From contig NC_085138.1 in NCBI RefSeq assembly GCF_035046485.1, positions 41,389,464 through 41,453,463 on the forward strand: a stretch of 64,000 bases of DNA, written 5' to 3'. Origin of the DNA: Aedes albopictus. Its lineage: Eukaryota; Arthropoda; Insecta; Diptera; Culicidae. This document shows, piece by piece, positions 1 to 9,084 of the stretch. The notes under the pieces are model-generated. The model saw only the letters and a list, made by a program, of their open reading frames with translations, searched no databases and was not told where the DNA came from. Position 1 is the stretch's first letter. Each line of letters begins with the position of its first letter. The translations under genes and the position numbers were made by a program.

Positions 1-840
1 CCCTACATTTAGGTAACATTATCTAAATAGAATTTGATTGTGTTCAGGGCAGTTGGAGTACTCAACCAACCTTATCTGGGTTTACGGGAAAAAGCAGAAT
101 CAATAGTTAAGGGACGTATACGGTGTTTAAAGGTTAAAAGTTTGGGAGTATCCGAGAACTCCCTGGAGTTTGAGTCATCTGTTCTACAAGCGTAATCAGT
201 GATCTTTTGGAGCATTATGAATATTTATGCTTACACAACCTATGTGTTGTCAAGTGGTGAGATTGTTGTCAGTTTGAGGATCTCCAACAACTTCCTTGCG
301 TATAGATCATCGGATCTACCAATGATTCTTTAAGGTTCTCCAAGAACTCCCTTGAGTACAGGTCATCGAATCTACGAGGGCTACTGATTGTATCTAAGAG
401 CATTAGGAATGAGGTTTATACTCACACAGCCCCAGGCATCTATATTCAATCAAGTGGCGGATTCGGGACCGTTCTTTTCTTGATCAGCCTAGATAGCTGT
501 GTAGTGTCGGTTGTAGCTATTGTCTCAATTGGCTAAGGATAACACTACGAACCGCCTGATCCAGTGGTAGGAGTTCACTAACCAGGTGACCCCTTATTCA
601 AGGTGTTATGCGGCTTTATGCTTACCGTGCCTAGGAATGAATGGTTAGGGGGGTCTAATAAAATCTTAACCGACAATGGAGCCTGTGGAGTACCAGGGCG
701 CCCTCCACAGTATGTTGAACTTACTGCGCTTACTGGAGCAATGGTGCAGTGGACCCTGTGTTTCTCCGAGTCTATCGGCTGCCCTTCTTTAGTCTCACTT
801 GAGGCTAAATAAGGGCGGGATTATGAAGATGTTGTTAATT
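1..840 (+). repeat. 5' flank of LOA-type LINE with degenerate tandem modules
   Basis: This stretch holds no convincing ORF1. It contains two or more degraded copies of a ~150-170 bp module. The copies near 145-290 and 325-470 share the order 'ctcc..gaactccc', 'gagt..tcat', 'ctac', a shared 'gagcat' block and 'tca..aagtgg'. The same module recurs downstream of the LINE at about 5,340-5,540. Tandem modules in the 5' region are plausible for LOA-clade LINEs, where they can act as promoters, but that role is inferred. The short reading frame at 603-812 has no recognisable domain. Confidence 0.5.
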
Positions 841-989
841 AGTTTAAATTTTCACCTATATGGTTTCGCATTATGCGATTTACACTGTGTACTCTGTGTA
901 TCCTCGCTTTTGGCGTTTTCCAATTGAAACCGATCTGGTTTTGTTGCTGCTGTTCTTTATTGTGCTGTTATTGCGAAGAGTTTAATCTT

Positions 990-1759
990 GCCTAGTTTGG
1001 GTAGTGGCTACGGTTAGGATAGCTCAGATCAGTCTTCAGCATAAAAGAACAGCAACAATCAATCTTTGCAGCCTTATGCAAAATGGTACAGCCCAAGTGG
1101 CCTTGGTCCAAGAACCTTATTTCCGTAAGGGGAATTTCTATCTAGGAAACCTTGTGAACCCGGTGTTTGCTACTTTCAGTAAACATGAAATGGCAAACTC
1201 GCGTGTCATGCCTCGAGCCTGTGTGCTTGTCAACAACGCAATAGTTGCTACACTCATCTCTGAACTAACCACCAGAGATGTATGTGCTATCACAATAGAT
1301 GTATCTTTTGGAAACCTCAACAGGAAATACGTCTATTGTTTGGTTTATTTATCGCATGATGAACCATCCCCTACGGATGCTTTCAAACAAGTCATCGCAT
1401 ACTGTACTTCAAAAGGCTTTCCGCTAATTGTTGGCAGTGATGCTAATGCTCACCATATCATCTCAGGCAGCTCAGACATTAACTTGAGAGGCTCCAGTTT
1501 GATGGAGTTCTTAAGTAGTACAGATCTTGCATTACTTAACATAGGCAACCGCCCAACCTTCATGGTATCTGCTAGAGAGGAAGTGTTAGACATAACGCTT
1601 TGCTCTAGTAGAATTAGTTACGAGCTGACCAATTGGCATGTGTCAGATGAAGAATCTTTATCTGACCATCGCTACATCTTTTTTGAACATTTAAATGTTA
1701 CTTCGCAAACAATTGCGTTTCAGGAATCCCCGGTCTACAAACTGGGATCTTTTTGTTGA
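990..1759 (+). pseudogene. LINE endonuclease (APE-like) domain
   Basis: The frame opens after a TAA near 987 and has no early ATG; the first in-frame start-like codon is the GTG at 1,004. The translation shows the signature blocks of the endonuclease/exonuclease/phosphatase fold used by LINEs to nick target DNA. These are an N-terminal 'IAQISLQH' strand, 'LVQEPYF' with the catalytic Glu (about residue 36), 'GSDANAHH' (about residues 147-154) and 'SDHRYIF' with the catalytic Asp-His near residue 221. The true coding path leaves this frame close to 1,735 by a frameshift, so the last residues before the stop are out of frame. The missing ORF1 and missing ATG suggest either a truncated element or an ORF2 that depended on reinitiation. 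Confidence 0.8.
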
Positions 1760-2340
1760 TTTGGTTGCGGCCAAATTTCATGGATACTCACAATCAATTG
1801 ACACTCCAAGTGATTTATATGATGCCGTTGATACAATAACGACCTTCATCATGGAAGCTTTTGAAGAAGCAAGCCCTCTACGGTATGTGAAGAATGAAGA
1901 TCACAAGAGGAACCCCTTGGTGGAACTCTGAAATGGCGAAACTCAGGAAACAATGTAGAAAGAGTTGGAACAGACGACGTTCGGCTGAATCGGAGGCTTT
2001 CAGGTCGGCTCGCAAGGCCTACAGGAAAGCTCTCCGGTCTGCTGAACGATCTGTCTGGAAAAACCTTTGTACAAATGTTTCCAGTTTGAGTGAATTCAGT
2101 CGGTTAAATAAAATTCTTGCGAAATATAAGGATTTCCGAGTGAACGAAGTTCGTTTGCCAAATGTCGATCTGACGTCCTCTGATGAGGAAGTTCTCGAAT
2201 GCTTATTCAGCACACACTTCCCTGGATGTGTGGATATTACATCTTCGGATGAACCTGATGTCTTTTCTTGTAGTTATGATTCTCTGGCCTCGGCTCGGAG
2301 TATTGTAACTATAGAATCGATTGAGTGGACACTTAATAGC
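1735..2340 (+). pseudogene. LINE ORF2 linker between endonuclease and RT
   Basis: Two overlapping frames (1,695-1,931 and 1,894-2,335) carry the coding path after a frameshift near 1,735 and another near 1,905. The second contains 'TPWWNSEMAKLRKQ' followed by a basic, arginine-rich stretch. This is the typical PWWN block just after the endonuclease in R1/I/LOA-type LINEs. The homology stops abruptly after 'WTLNS' at about 2,340, where the solo LTR is inserted, and it resumes at 2,957. It is non-functional as it stands. Confidence 0.75.
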
Positions 2341-2951
2341 TGTTACTGCAGTCCAAGGAAAGAAGTCGTCGATTCTTCAGCGAACAGTTTATTGACGAGT
2401 TGCTTTTAAGCTAAAACAATAAAGTTCATTTAGCCTAGTACTTATCATGAAATCGGTGTGTTGTGCTTACAATTTCGGCAACTTATAGTGACTAAACTTT
2501 CCTTTGGAATTTAAGCGATAAACTACTGCACTGTAATCTAAATTAACAAATAAATTAGATCTAACGAATTCAATTGCGTGGCAAAATAAATTACATTGAA
2601 CTAGATCGAACCAAGGTTACTTTTGATCTATCAGTTCTTCGACCTCAGTACAAGCAGCTGTAATATTAATAACGTAATAAATTCATTTGCTTATTTCCAA
2701 TTCAATGGTACTCACAGTGCAGAAATATAGAATATAATAATAACAAATTATAGCTACTCTGCTTTTTGTACAAAATAATTCGCTTCGTCTTATTTCTAGC
2801 CTGTTATGACAGTTTATCAAATTTGCTAGTCATATCATTTGACATTCCGCTTCGTTCTTCGGTTCCAATTTGTCAGATTGAAGGGTGATCCAGATCGCCA
2901 CTGTCTGTTGCACCTACTGCCATGCGATCATCCGTGTTGCCAGTGCCAACA
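2341..2951. mobile_element. Solo LTR (BEL/Pao or Ty3-like) inserted in the LINE
   Basis: The 611-bp segment begins TGTT and ends AACA and is flanked by the 5-bp direct repeat 'atagc' (2,336-2,340 and 2,952-2,956). These are the hallmarks of an LTR inserted by a retroviral-type integrase. Removing it rejoins the LINE coding path ('WTLNS' to 'FAHFKS') apart from an extra base just downstream. The interior is AT-rich, has AATAAA at about 2,417-2,422, and lacks any coding remnant. It does not resemble the 337-bp LTR of the BEL element at 40.7 kb. A solo LTR arises by recombination between the two LTRs of a full element. Family assignment is open. Confidence 0.75.
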
Positions 2952-2956
2952 ATAGC

Positions 2957-3900
2957 TTTGCTCATTTCAAATCTCTTGGGAGCAGATGGGATTTATTCTA
3001 TTTTGCTTCAGAAGGGATTTGATTATTTCAAACATGTTTTGAAAAAAATACTTGTTTGCAGTTTTGCAACAGGGTATACTCCCAAATCCTGGTGGGATAT
3101 TACTGTGAAGTTTATTCCGAAATTGGGTCGTGCGACGTATGAAGAAGCAAAGAGTTTCAGACCTATCAGTTTGACCTCTTTTCTTCTGAAATGCTTAGAA
3201 CGCATTGTGGATCATCACATCCGTGATGTTCATCTGGCCAACGTGCCTCTTCATGCCTACCAACATGCCTACCAATCTGGTAAAAACCGATATCTCTTCT
3301 CGACATTGCGTCTAGCAGGGATTAGGAAATTGAGTGTTTGTGGATGCCCTCCCCCCCAGGGGGAGTCTTGTCACCGCTTTTGTGGAATCTCGTAGTAGAT
3401 ACGCTATTGAGGCAACTCAATAATAGTGGTTTTCCTACTTATGGTTTTGCCGACGACTACCTACCGTTGTTAGTTGGTATGTGCATCAGCACCCTTTTCG
3501 ACCTGATGCAAAACGCTCTTCATGTAGTTGAGGGTTGGTGTATGGCCTTTCGGTTAATCCGAGTAAAACATCTATTGTTCTTTTTACGGAAAGGCGAAAC
3601 CTTGATGGCGTTCGACCTTTGCGTCTCTTTGTTTCTGAAATCTATGTGACTGAATAGGTAAAGTACGTTAGAGTCATTCTTGATTCCAAGCTTTCCTGGA
3701 CACCTCACATTAAGTTCAGAATCAAGAAATCTTGTATGGCCTCCGGGCAATGCCGACGAACCTTTGCTACAACTTGGGGTCTTAAACCAAAGTACATATA
3801 TCAAATGGATCTACACAACTGTTGTTTGGCCAATATTGGCCTATGGATGTCTTGTGTGGTAGCGAAAGGGCGAAATGAGAACGGTCTAATCAAAGTTAGG
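2957..3900 (+). pseudogene. LINE reverse transcriptase, deleted and frameshifted
   Basis: From 2,968 the frame gives 'GADGIYSILLQKG' (RT block 1), then 'SFRPISLTSFLLKCLERI' (block 2, residues about 90-107 of the 2,922-3,395 frame). The next recognisable block is 'GGVLSPLLWNLVVD' near 3,357, followed by 'GFADDYLPLL' near 3,447 (the catalytic [FY]xDD box, with both aspartates present). The stretch normally between them, including the palm-A aspartate block ('FLDIEGAFD'-like), is missing. Only about 25 bp separate the thumb-proximal 'HAYQSGK' block from the 'GCP..GG' block, so roughly 300 bp were deleted. Later pieces (3,660-3,900) are spread over three frames. It is catalytically dead. Confidence 0.8.
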
Positions 3901-4239
3901 CCATCTCCAAAGGATGTGCTTAATGGCGATGTCTGGAGCGTTCTCTTCAACTCCCACGGCAGCGCTCGAAGTTCTCTTTGACGTTGTTCCACTACACATT
4001 CATCTCAAACAAGAAGCACTTTCTTGCACTTACCGTCTACGGGTACTCAGTATACTAGAGGAAACTCCTGTGAACCGCACGCACATCAACACACACCTCG
4101 TTGTTTCCACTTTTGGTGAATTGGGACAAAATTGTCCTTGCTCCAAGTGATCTTACAATTGCTTGTAATTTTCCATATAGTACATTTTCCACGAAATTCC
4201 CTTCCCGGGAAGAGTGGACATCTACATAAGAAAGAAGTA

Positions 4240-4727
4240 TTTCAGACGGCATCGTATGTTACACTGATGACTCCCTTCTCGAAGGTCGAGCAGGTGTTGG
4301 TGTTTATTCTCGTGAGCTAAGGCTGTATTTGTCTTACTCAGTTGGTAGACACTGCATCGTTTTTCAGGCCGAAATCTTTGCTCTTATGTGCGGAGTGCAA
4401 TCAGCACTTCAGCAACACGTAATGGGCAAAGTAATATGCTTCTGTTCAGATAGCCAGGCTACTATTAAAGAACTTGCTTCGGCCATCTCCAGGTCGAAGA
4501 TGGTTATCGCTTGTCGAACTCAAATCGAGGAGCTGAATTCAACAAACGCTGTTCACCTTGTATGGGTGCCTAACCATGCTTCCATCGCTGGAAATGAATT
4601 GGCTGATGAGTTAGCTCGCACTGGAGCATCACATGACTTCATTGGCCCTGATCCGGCTATTCCGATATCGAAGTGTTGGGTAAAGCTTCAGATTACCACC
4701 TGGGCTGCCACTCAACACAGACAATAA
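4240..4727 (+). pseudogene. LINE RNase H domain
   Basis: The domain degrades the RNA strand of RNA/DNA hybrids in LINEs that carry it. The four acidic positions of the DEDD active site can be located: 'CYTDDS' (4,257-4,274, before the ORF's first ATG), 'FQAEIFAL' (Glu, near 4,373), 'CSDSQAT' (Asp, near 4,447) and 'ELADELA' (Asp, near 4,600). The 'WVPNHASIAGNELADELAR' block is very characteristic. The frame is broken near 4,326 by a stop and ends at a TAA at 4,725, although homology continues beyond. It is the best conserved part of this LINE. Confidence 0.85.
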
Positions 4728-4836
4728 TGGAATAGTTTGGAGTCATGTCGTCAAACCAAATTGTATTGTACTGAGCCATCTCCAAGGGTGGCGAAGTATC
4801 TTACAAAGCAAGCATAGCAGCATTCTGGTCAAAGCA

Positions 4837-5076
4837 TTGACTGGCCACTGCCGACTCAGCTATCACATGGCGAATATTCAGCAAGCTGATTCATTTGCAT
4901 GTGATAGCTGTGAATCCGATTATGGAACTTCGTATCATTTGAAACGTAACCGTCCAGTTTTCGCGCAACTGCGTTTCCGAGTATTCGGTAAACACTTATT
5001 AAGTGAAACTGACTTCAGAGACCTGAGTATTCAGGATATTCTGTTGTTCTTAACCCGTTATGGTAAAACGCTATAG
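4837..5076 (+). pseudogene. LINE ORF2 C-terminal Cys/His block
   Basis: The block begins 'TGHCRLSYHM' and holds 'CDSCESDYGTSYHL', in which the expected further cysteine is replaced ('KRNRP'). It ends 'RDLSIQDILLFLTRYGKTL' before a stop at 5,076. C-terminal C-x2-C-x(n)-H-x4-C modules follow RNase H in LOA/I/R1-type LINEs and are thought to bind nucleic acid. The last zinc ligand appears to be lost. The segment is in a different frame from the RNase H part and is separated from it by in-frame stops at 4,725 and 4,815. Confidence 0.75.
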
Positions 5077-5339
5077 GCTCTCATTCGCTTTATGCGATAT
5101 TACAGTGCCCTTTTCAGGGCGCTGTTTGAACCCATTGTGGTACGCTTATGCGTTAGTACCCTCTTCCAGGGTATTTTTCCTATTTCTCTACCTGTCCTTA
5201 TCCCCATCCTTATCCTTATTTCCTTCCTCTTCCCTCAGGTAGATGATGAAATAGGCTATTATTTTGGCGATGGCACAAATGTCCCATATGGAGGATAACG
5301 TGCCTCTGGAGCCGGCCTTCTGATACCTGATGATTGTAT

Positions 5340-5660
5340 AGCATATCCGAGAATTCCCTAGAGTTAAGGCCATCTGATCTACAAGCGTAATCAGTGATCT
5401 ATTGGAGTAATATGAATGATACGTTTGCTTAAATAGCCTCATACAACTATGTGCTGTCAAGTGGTGAGTTCGTTGTCAATTTGAGGATCTCCAAGAACTT
5501 CCTTGAGTATATGTCATCGGATCTACTAACGTATTTGGTTGTCTCTAAGAGATTTACGACTAAGGTTCATCGCACAACGACAACATATAACCTCAGATAA
5601 TGAGCCCATTCAGGTAAAAAATCCATTTAGGCAGTCCCGACTCGTTACCTAAATGGAGGT
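5340..5660 (+). repeat. 3'-flank copy of the LINE 5' tandem module
   Basis: 'gagaattccctagagt', 'atctacaagcgtaatcagtg' and 'tgctgtcaagtggtgag' align with the same order of blocks near 150-285. They keep the same orientation, with roughly 85% identity by eye over about 200 bp. The repeat either belongs to the LINE 3' UTR or is the start of a second, head-to-tail LINE copy. About 60 bp after it, 'acctaaatgg' echoes the 'atttaggtaac' at position 7 in reverse. Confidence 0.55.
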
Positions 5661-6080
5661 TCGGGTGTAGTGCAGTGTCCAGCAACCCCCGCCTGACCAT
5701 TGTTATCGTTTCGAAAATCGTTCACAAAGCCCTCCTGCATCAATTCAATGTTGGTTGGTTGATGGTGCTTCTGTGTGTGAACGAAATTCAATTTGTGTTC
5801 AACGCTCCTTGTCGCCTGGACCACCCAGCGCTCACTCGGTATAGGGAACGTGCTCTGCTCACGCAGCAGGGTTTGACAGGATATTCACCCCCTCGGTTAA
5901 TTGATAACGACAAATGCAGCTCGTTCGAGGGGCCAACAGGTGGAACCTCCTATAGAGGGACTGCGTGAAATATAATCGAATTGCCTGCGTCAATTCCGTG
6001 ATGATTAGAACGGATTGATTTTTTTTCCAGCTTGTGCTGCATAATAATTTATAAAACTCTCTGTTTTTTGCGTGTCTGAT
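5661..6080. other. No recognised feature
   Basis: This stretch has moderate GC content. A 97-codon plus-strand frame (5,675-5,968) has no domain I recognise, and I see no terminal repeats. Confidence 0.3.
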
Positions 6081-6165
6081 AGGATGTCTCAACAGGGACC
6101 AAGACTGCTTCTCTGCTAAGTGTTGTTTTAGTATTTTCACAGTTATTACACCTGAGAATTAAGCC
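6081..6165 (-). mobile_element. Degenerate tail of a Feilai-like SINE
   Basis: 'gactgcttctctgctaagtg' and 'agtattttcacagttatta' match, with several substitutions, the reverse complement of the conserved 3' segment seen more intact at 19,345-19,435. The tRNA-derived head is absent. It is an old, truncated copy. Confidence 0.5.
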
Positions 6166-6501
6166 ATCGGGTGAAACGGCTATCGTCCACATGCAATAAG
6201 ATTGAAGCCAAAAATAGGGTGCAGCGCGTGGTGCTGATTTGTAAATATGACTACTTTAACCCGTTAATGCCCAAGGTGTCTCACTATTTTAATCATCATA
6301 AGAACATGTTATAAACAGTCAAATTCCAATAAAAAAATATGATTTCACAGAAAAAAATATTTCAGTCTATGGTGTGGTTCCAAAAAATCTTCAGTGTGCG
6401 AGGTATTCTTCATTACACCAACAAGGCTAGCCATGGAAATTTTTGACACTTCTTACATCCGTCAAAATGACTGTAGCAAATAAACAAATAGAACAATTAC
6501 T

Positions 6502-6521
6502 GCCCCACGTTGGGCGCGATT
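6502..6521 (-). other. tRNA-Lys-like primer-binding site next to a TGTTAC end
   Basis: 'gccccacgttgggcg' equals the 3' part of insect tRNA-Lys, and the following 'cga' differs at one base from the tRNA's 'cca'. One base further on, 'TGTTAC' (6,521) would be the reverse-strand end of an LTR. This is the geometry of a 5' LTR/PBS junction on the minus strand, with the LTR to the right, possibly ending near 7,267 ('..acaaca'). No gag or pol is visible to the left, so only a junction remnant is proposed. Confidence 0.4.
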
Positions 6522-6932
6522 GTTACAAATAAATAAAAAAACAGGTAGTGCCTTTCTCGTCGAATATGTACTTATGATCTTTTCATCGACTGAAGTCAAA
6601 GTGTTCTTGAAAGCAAAATTTGTTTTCTCAAAAGCATCATCGATTTGGTAAACTTATTGAAGGCACATATTCTTGACAAATTCCGAGTTCAACGCATAGG
6701 CAGAACTAAAAAATATCAGAACTCTTAGTTGACTGCATGACCACTTCCACTATCACTGGAGGCAGATCACTTTGCGGTCTTGGACAAAGTTTTTTTTACA
6801 CAGCAAGTGAAACACCCCATACTCAATATCATTTCAATGTCAACTACATCTCAGTCGCATCAAAATTTCACGCAGTTATTTTAGACACAAAAGAGGATTG
6901 AAAAAACTTTGGTTGGAGTTGTGATTGAATTT

Positions 6933-7130
6933 CTTATTGAGCATTTCCATAGTTATTAATTGAAGCGCTTCTTTGCTTGCCATTGCATGAATTTGTATAT
7001 TGTGAGGCAAGTAAAATGATACACTATGCCCAGGGAGTCGAGAAAAATTCCCCGACTGGAACGGAAATCGAACCCGCCGTCTCCGGATTGGCGATCCATA
7101 GCCTTAACCACTAGGCTATCTGAAGACCCC
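6933..7130 (-). mobile_element. Feilai-like tRNA-derived SINE, 3' truncated
   Basis: Read on the minus strand, the 5' part is tRNA-like. It has an A-box region 'gatagcctagtggttaagg' (about 7,101-7,120) and a B box 'gggttcgatttcc' (about 7,062-7,075). Then come the 'ccagtcggg' and 'gactccctgggcatagtg' blocks typical of the Aedes Feilai family. Such SINEs are transcribed by Pol III and mobilised by LINE proteins. The sequence stops near 'tgctcaataag', before the conserved tail seen at 19.35 kb, so the copy is truncated. The family name is from memory of consensus wording, not from a search. Confidence 0.75.
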
Positions 7131-7274
7131 CCAGTTTAACCTCAGAAATCTGAAAAGGTGTGATTTGATGAGATCGCTTTAGTTTTGTCAAGATTTTGTT
7201 GTCTTATATTACACCGGTTTCGTTCACTTTCTTATTTTCAGTGGACGACCCAACGCTGGTCCTACAACACTAGC

Positions 7275-8090
7275 GGCCCGAGCAGAAGAAAATATCAACA
7301 GCATAATAAAATATGCTATTTTGGCCTAATAGCTGTGTAATGGAATCAGTAATGTTTATGTTTTTAGCATAACATATTATGTTATAAGCTTGTCTGTCAT
7401 AAGCGGCAAAATAACAAATAAAACAAAAAAAAATGTTCCTAGAAGAATAATTCAATAACATGTTTTGTTTGATCAATTACAACTTAATAACAGGAAATTT
7501 GTGAACTTGTTACTGTTGTGGTATTCTTCATCACATATTTGTACATTCTCTATAGCAGAATAACAACATGTTCTACAACAAAATATATTATTGAAATGTT
7601 ATCTTGTGGATATGTATGTATGTATGTATGTACAATCCATCGCCCACTGACCGGCAGTGTTTTTATGGAAGAAAAATGTCTGCGTCTGTTCTGGCCATTT
7701 ACTTTTATGCATAGACGTAAACATTTTTAGTCCTGGAGATGGAAGGTGATAGCTCTGCTGTACATCTAACGACCCATTTCGAGGTATGCCTTGACTCGCA
7801 CGTGCATCCTGAGGTCGTCTTCTGCAACAGTAAGCCCCGCATTAATGCATCTGGATATCAAATAAATATCTGAAATGCATTAACACTTCCTGAATCAAAA
7901 ATTTATATTTTTGGTTCTGGCGCGTATTTAGTGCAGTAATTTTCACACGTATGCATAAATAAAATTAAGCATTTTGATAGGAAAGATCTCACCAAGTTAC
8001 TCGTAGTCTGTCATACTCTGACCTCTGACGAAACCATCGGATAAACACAATCGCAAACTCTTCTTTTGAAAATTTTCCAGTAAAATTTTC
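7275..8090. other. AT-rich unassigned DNA with a TATG microsatellite
   Basis: A (TATG)n tract lies at 7,609-7,631. 'aaatgttatcttgtggatat' at about 7,596 recurs at about 14,379, and 'cccgagcagaagaaaa' at 7,274 has an inverted relative at about 14,533-14,548. Parts of one dispersed repeat family therefore flank the satellite on both sides. No coding sequence is evident. Confidence 0.4.
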
Positions 8091-8095
8091 ACCGG

Positions 8096-8611
8096 ATGGC
8101 GTAGCTCCACTTCAGTCGGCAAAATCAAACCCACTTGTTTAGTTTTTCATGTAGCACAAAATATACACCCAAGACCATCCGAGGTAGCACTGCATCACTA
8201 TGGAAACATCCACCCAGGTAAACACCACTCATTTTGATTTCCACCCGTTTTACCCTTGTCACGCGAACAATCACACTTAATCCCACACTCGATGTTCGGT
8301 ACTTTTTTTAGCGGATTAATTCGTCAAAACTACGAAATTGCTGAGCACTCGGTATTTTTCTCGAACCTCTACTGAATACTGCAACAAACATTGCTGACGA
8401 CGGCAGTTGTTAAAAAATATATGCTGCGTACGGCAACATTTGTTGCTGATATGTTCAGCACACCTGAGTTCTCTCCTGCAGTGAACAAGTTCGGTAAAAA
8501 TTGTTACTGATCAATCAGCAATCTTGATTTTTTTACTGAACTGTCGTCATTCGATTACCGAACAAACTGTTATTCTGAGCAGAGCTGTCAAACAGTTAGA
8601 AGCTACGCCAT
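8096..8611. mobile_element. Possible MITE with 12-bp terminal inverted repeats
   Basis: 'gatggcgtagct' at 8,096 and its reverse complement 'agctacgccatc' ending at about 8,611 bound ~515 bp of non-coding DNA. No convincing target-site duplication was found. 'ggatggcgtagc' also occurs at 14,260 and 'atggcgtagct' at 22,374, so the motif is dispersed. The inner part repeats 'ctgagcactcggta'-like words that recur at 13.37-13.53 kb. Confidence 0.35.
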
Positions 8612-9084
8612 CATTTTTTTTAATTTCCGCGCTGTGATAGTGAAACATCAAACGAAAGTATTACGGGTGTGAAAATGGACTGCCTTTTCGAGCATACTGG
8701 CAGCGTATTACCAGTGAGATGTAGGCGTACATAATAAACTGTAAGTACTTCCATTTTCATGTTCTTTTTATTTGTAGATCGAAAAACAAATGCAGTATCG
8801 ACCGGCTTCAGATTCCCAAAGATTCAGGAGGCTCGATGAATTAGAACAGAATTCACTGAACTCACAAGCTTTTATTATAAACTAGTTTATTTGTGGACGC
8901 AGTAGCGCCCGTGGCAAGTGTTTTTTTTTTTCTTTATTTTGAGACTAAGTGTTTTTTTTTTCAATATAAACGGTTCATGTGTTATCCACGCTTGTAGATT
9001 TTTAATAAAACAGCATTACATTATTCTTCGTTTTGAAAAGTATTTTATTTGGTGAATTCAATGCAGCTTATATTTACATCTGAA
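8612..9084. other. No recognised feature
   Basis: AT-rich DNA with short T runs near 8,922 and 8,950. No ORF, TIR or RNA gene seen. Confidence 0.3.

Larger units (their letters stand above)
840..5340 (+). mobile_element. LOA/Lian-type non-LTR retrotransposon, degenerate
   Basis: Pieces of one LINE ORF2 lie in order on the plus strand: an AP-like endonuclease, a linker, a reverse transcriptase, an RNase H and a C-terminal cysteine/histidine block. That domain order, with RNase H after RT, fits the LOA clade and its relatives (I, R1). The wording of the C-terminus resembles mosquito Lian/LOA elements. Several frameshifts, an internal deletion in RT, an in-frame stop after RNase H and a 0.6-kb LTR insertion show that it is dead. 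The region 5,077-5,340 reads as 3' UTR, with pyrimidine-rich sequence near 5,180-5,240. No clear poly(A) or simple-repeat tail and no TSD were found, so both boundaries are approximate. Confidence 0.8.
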
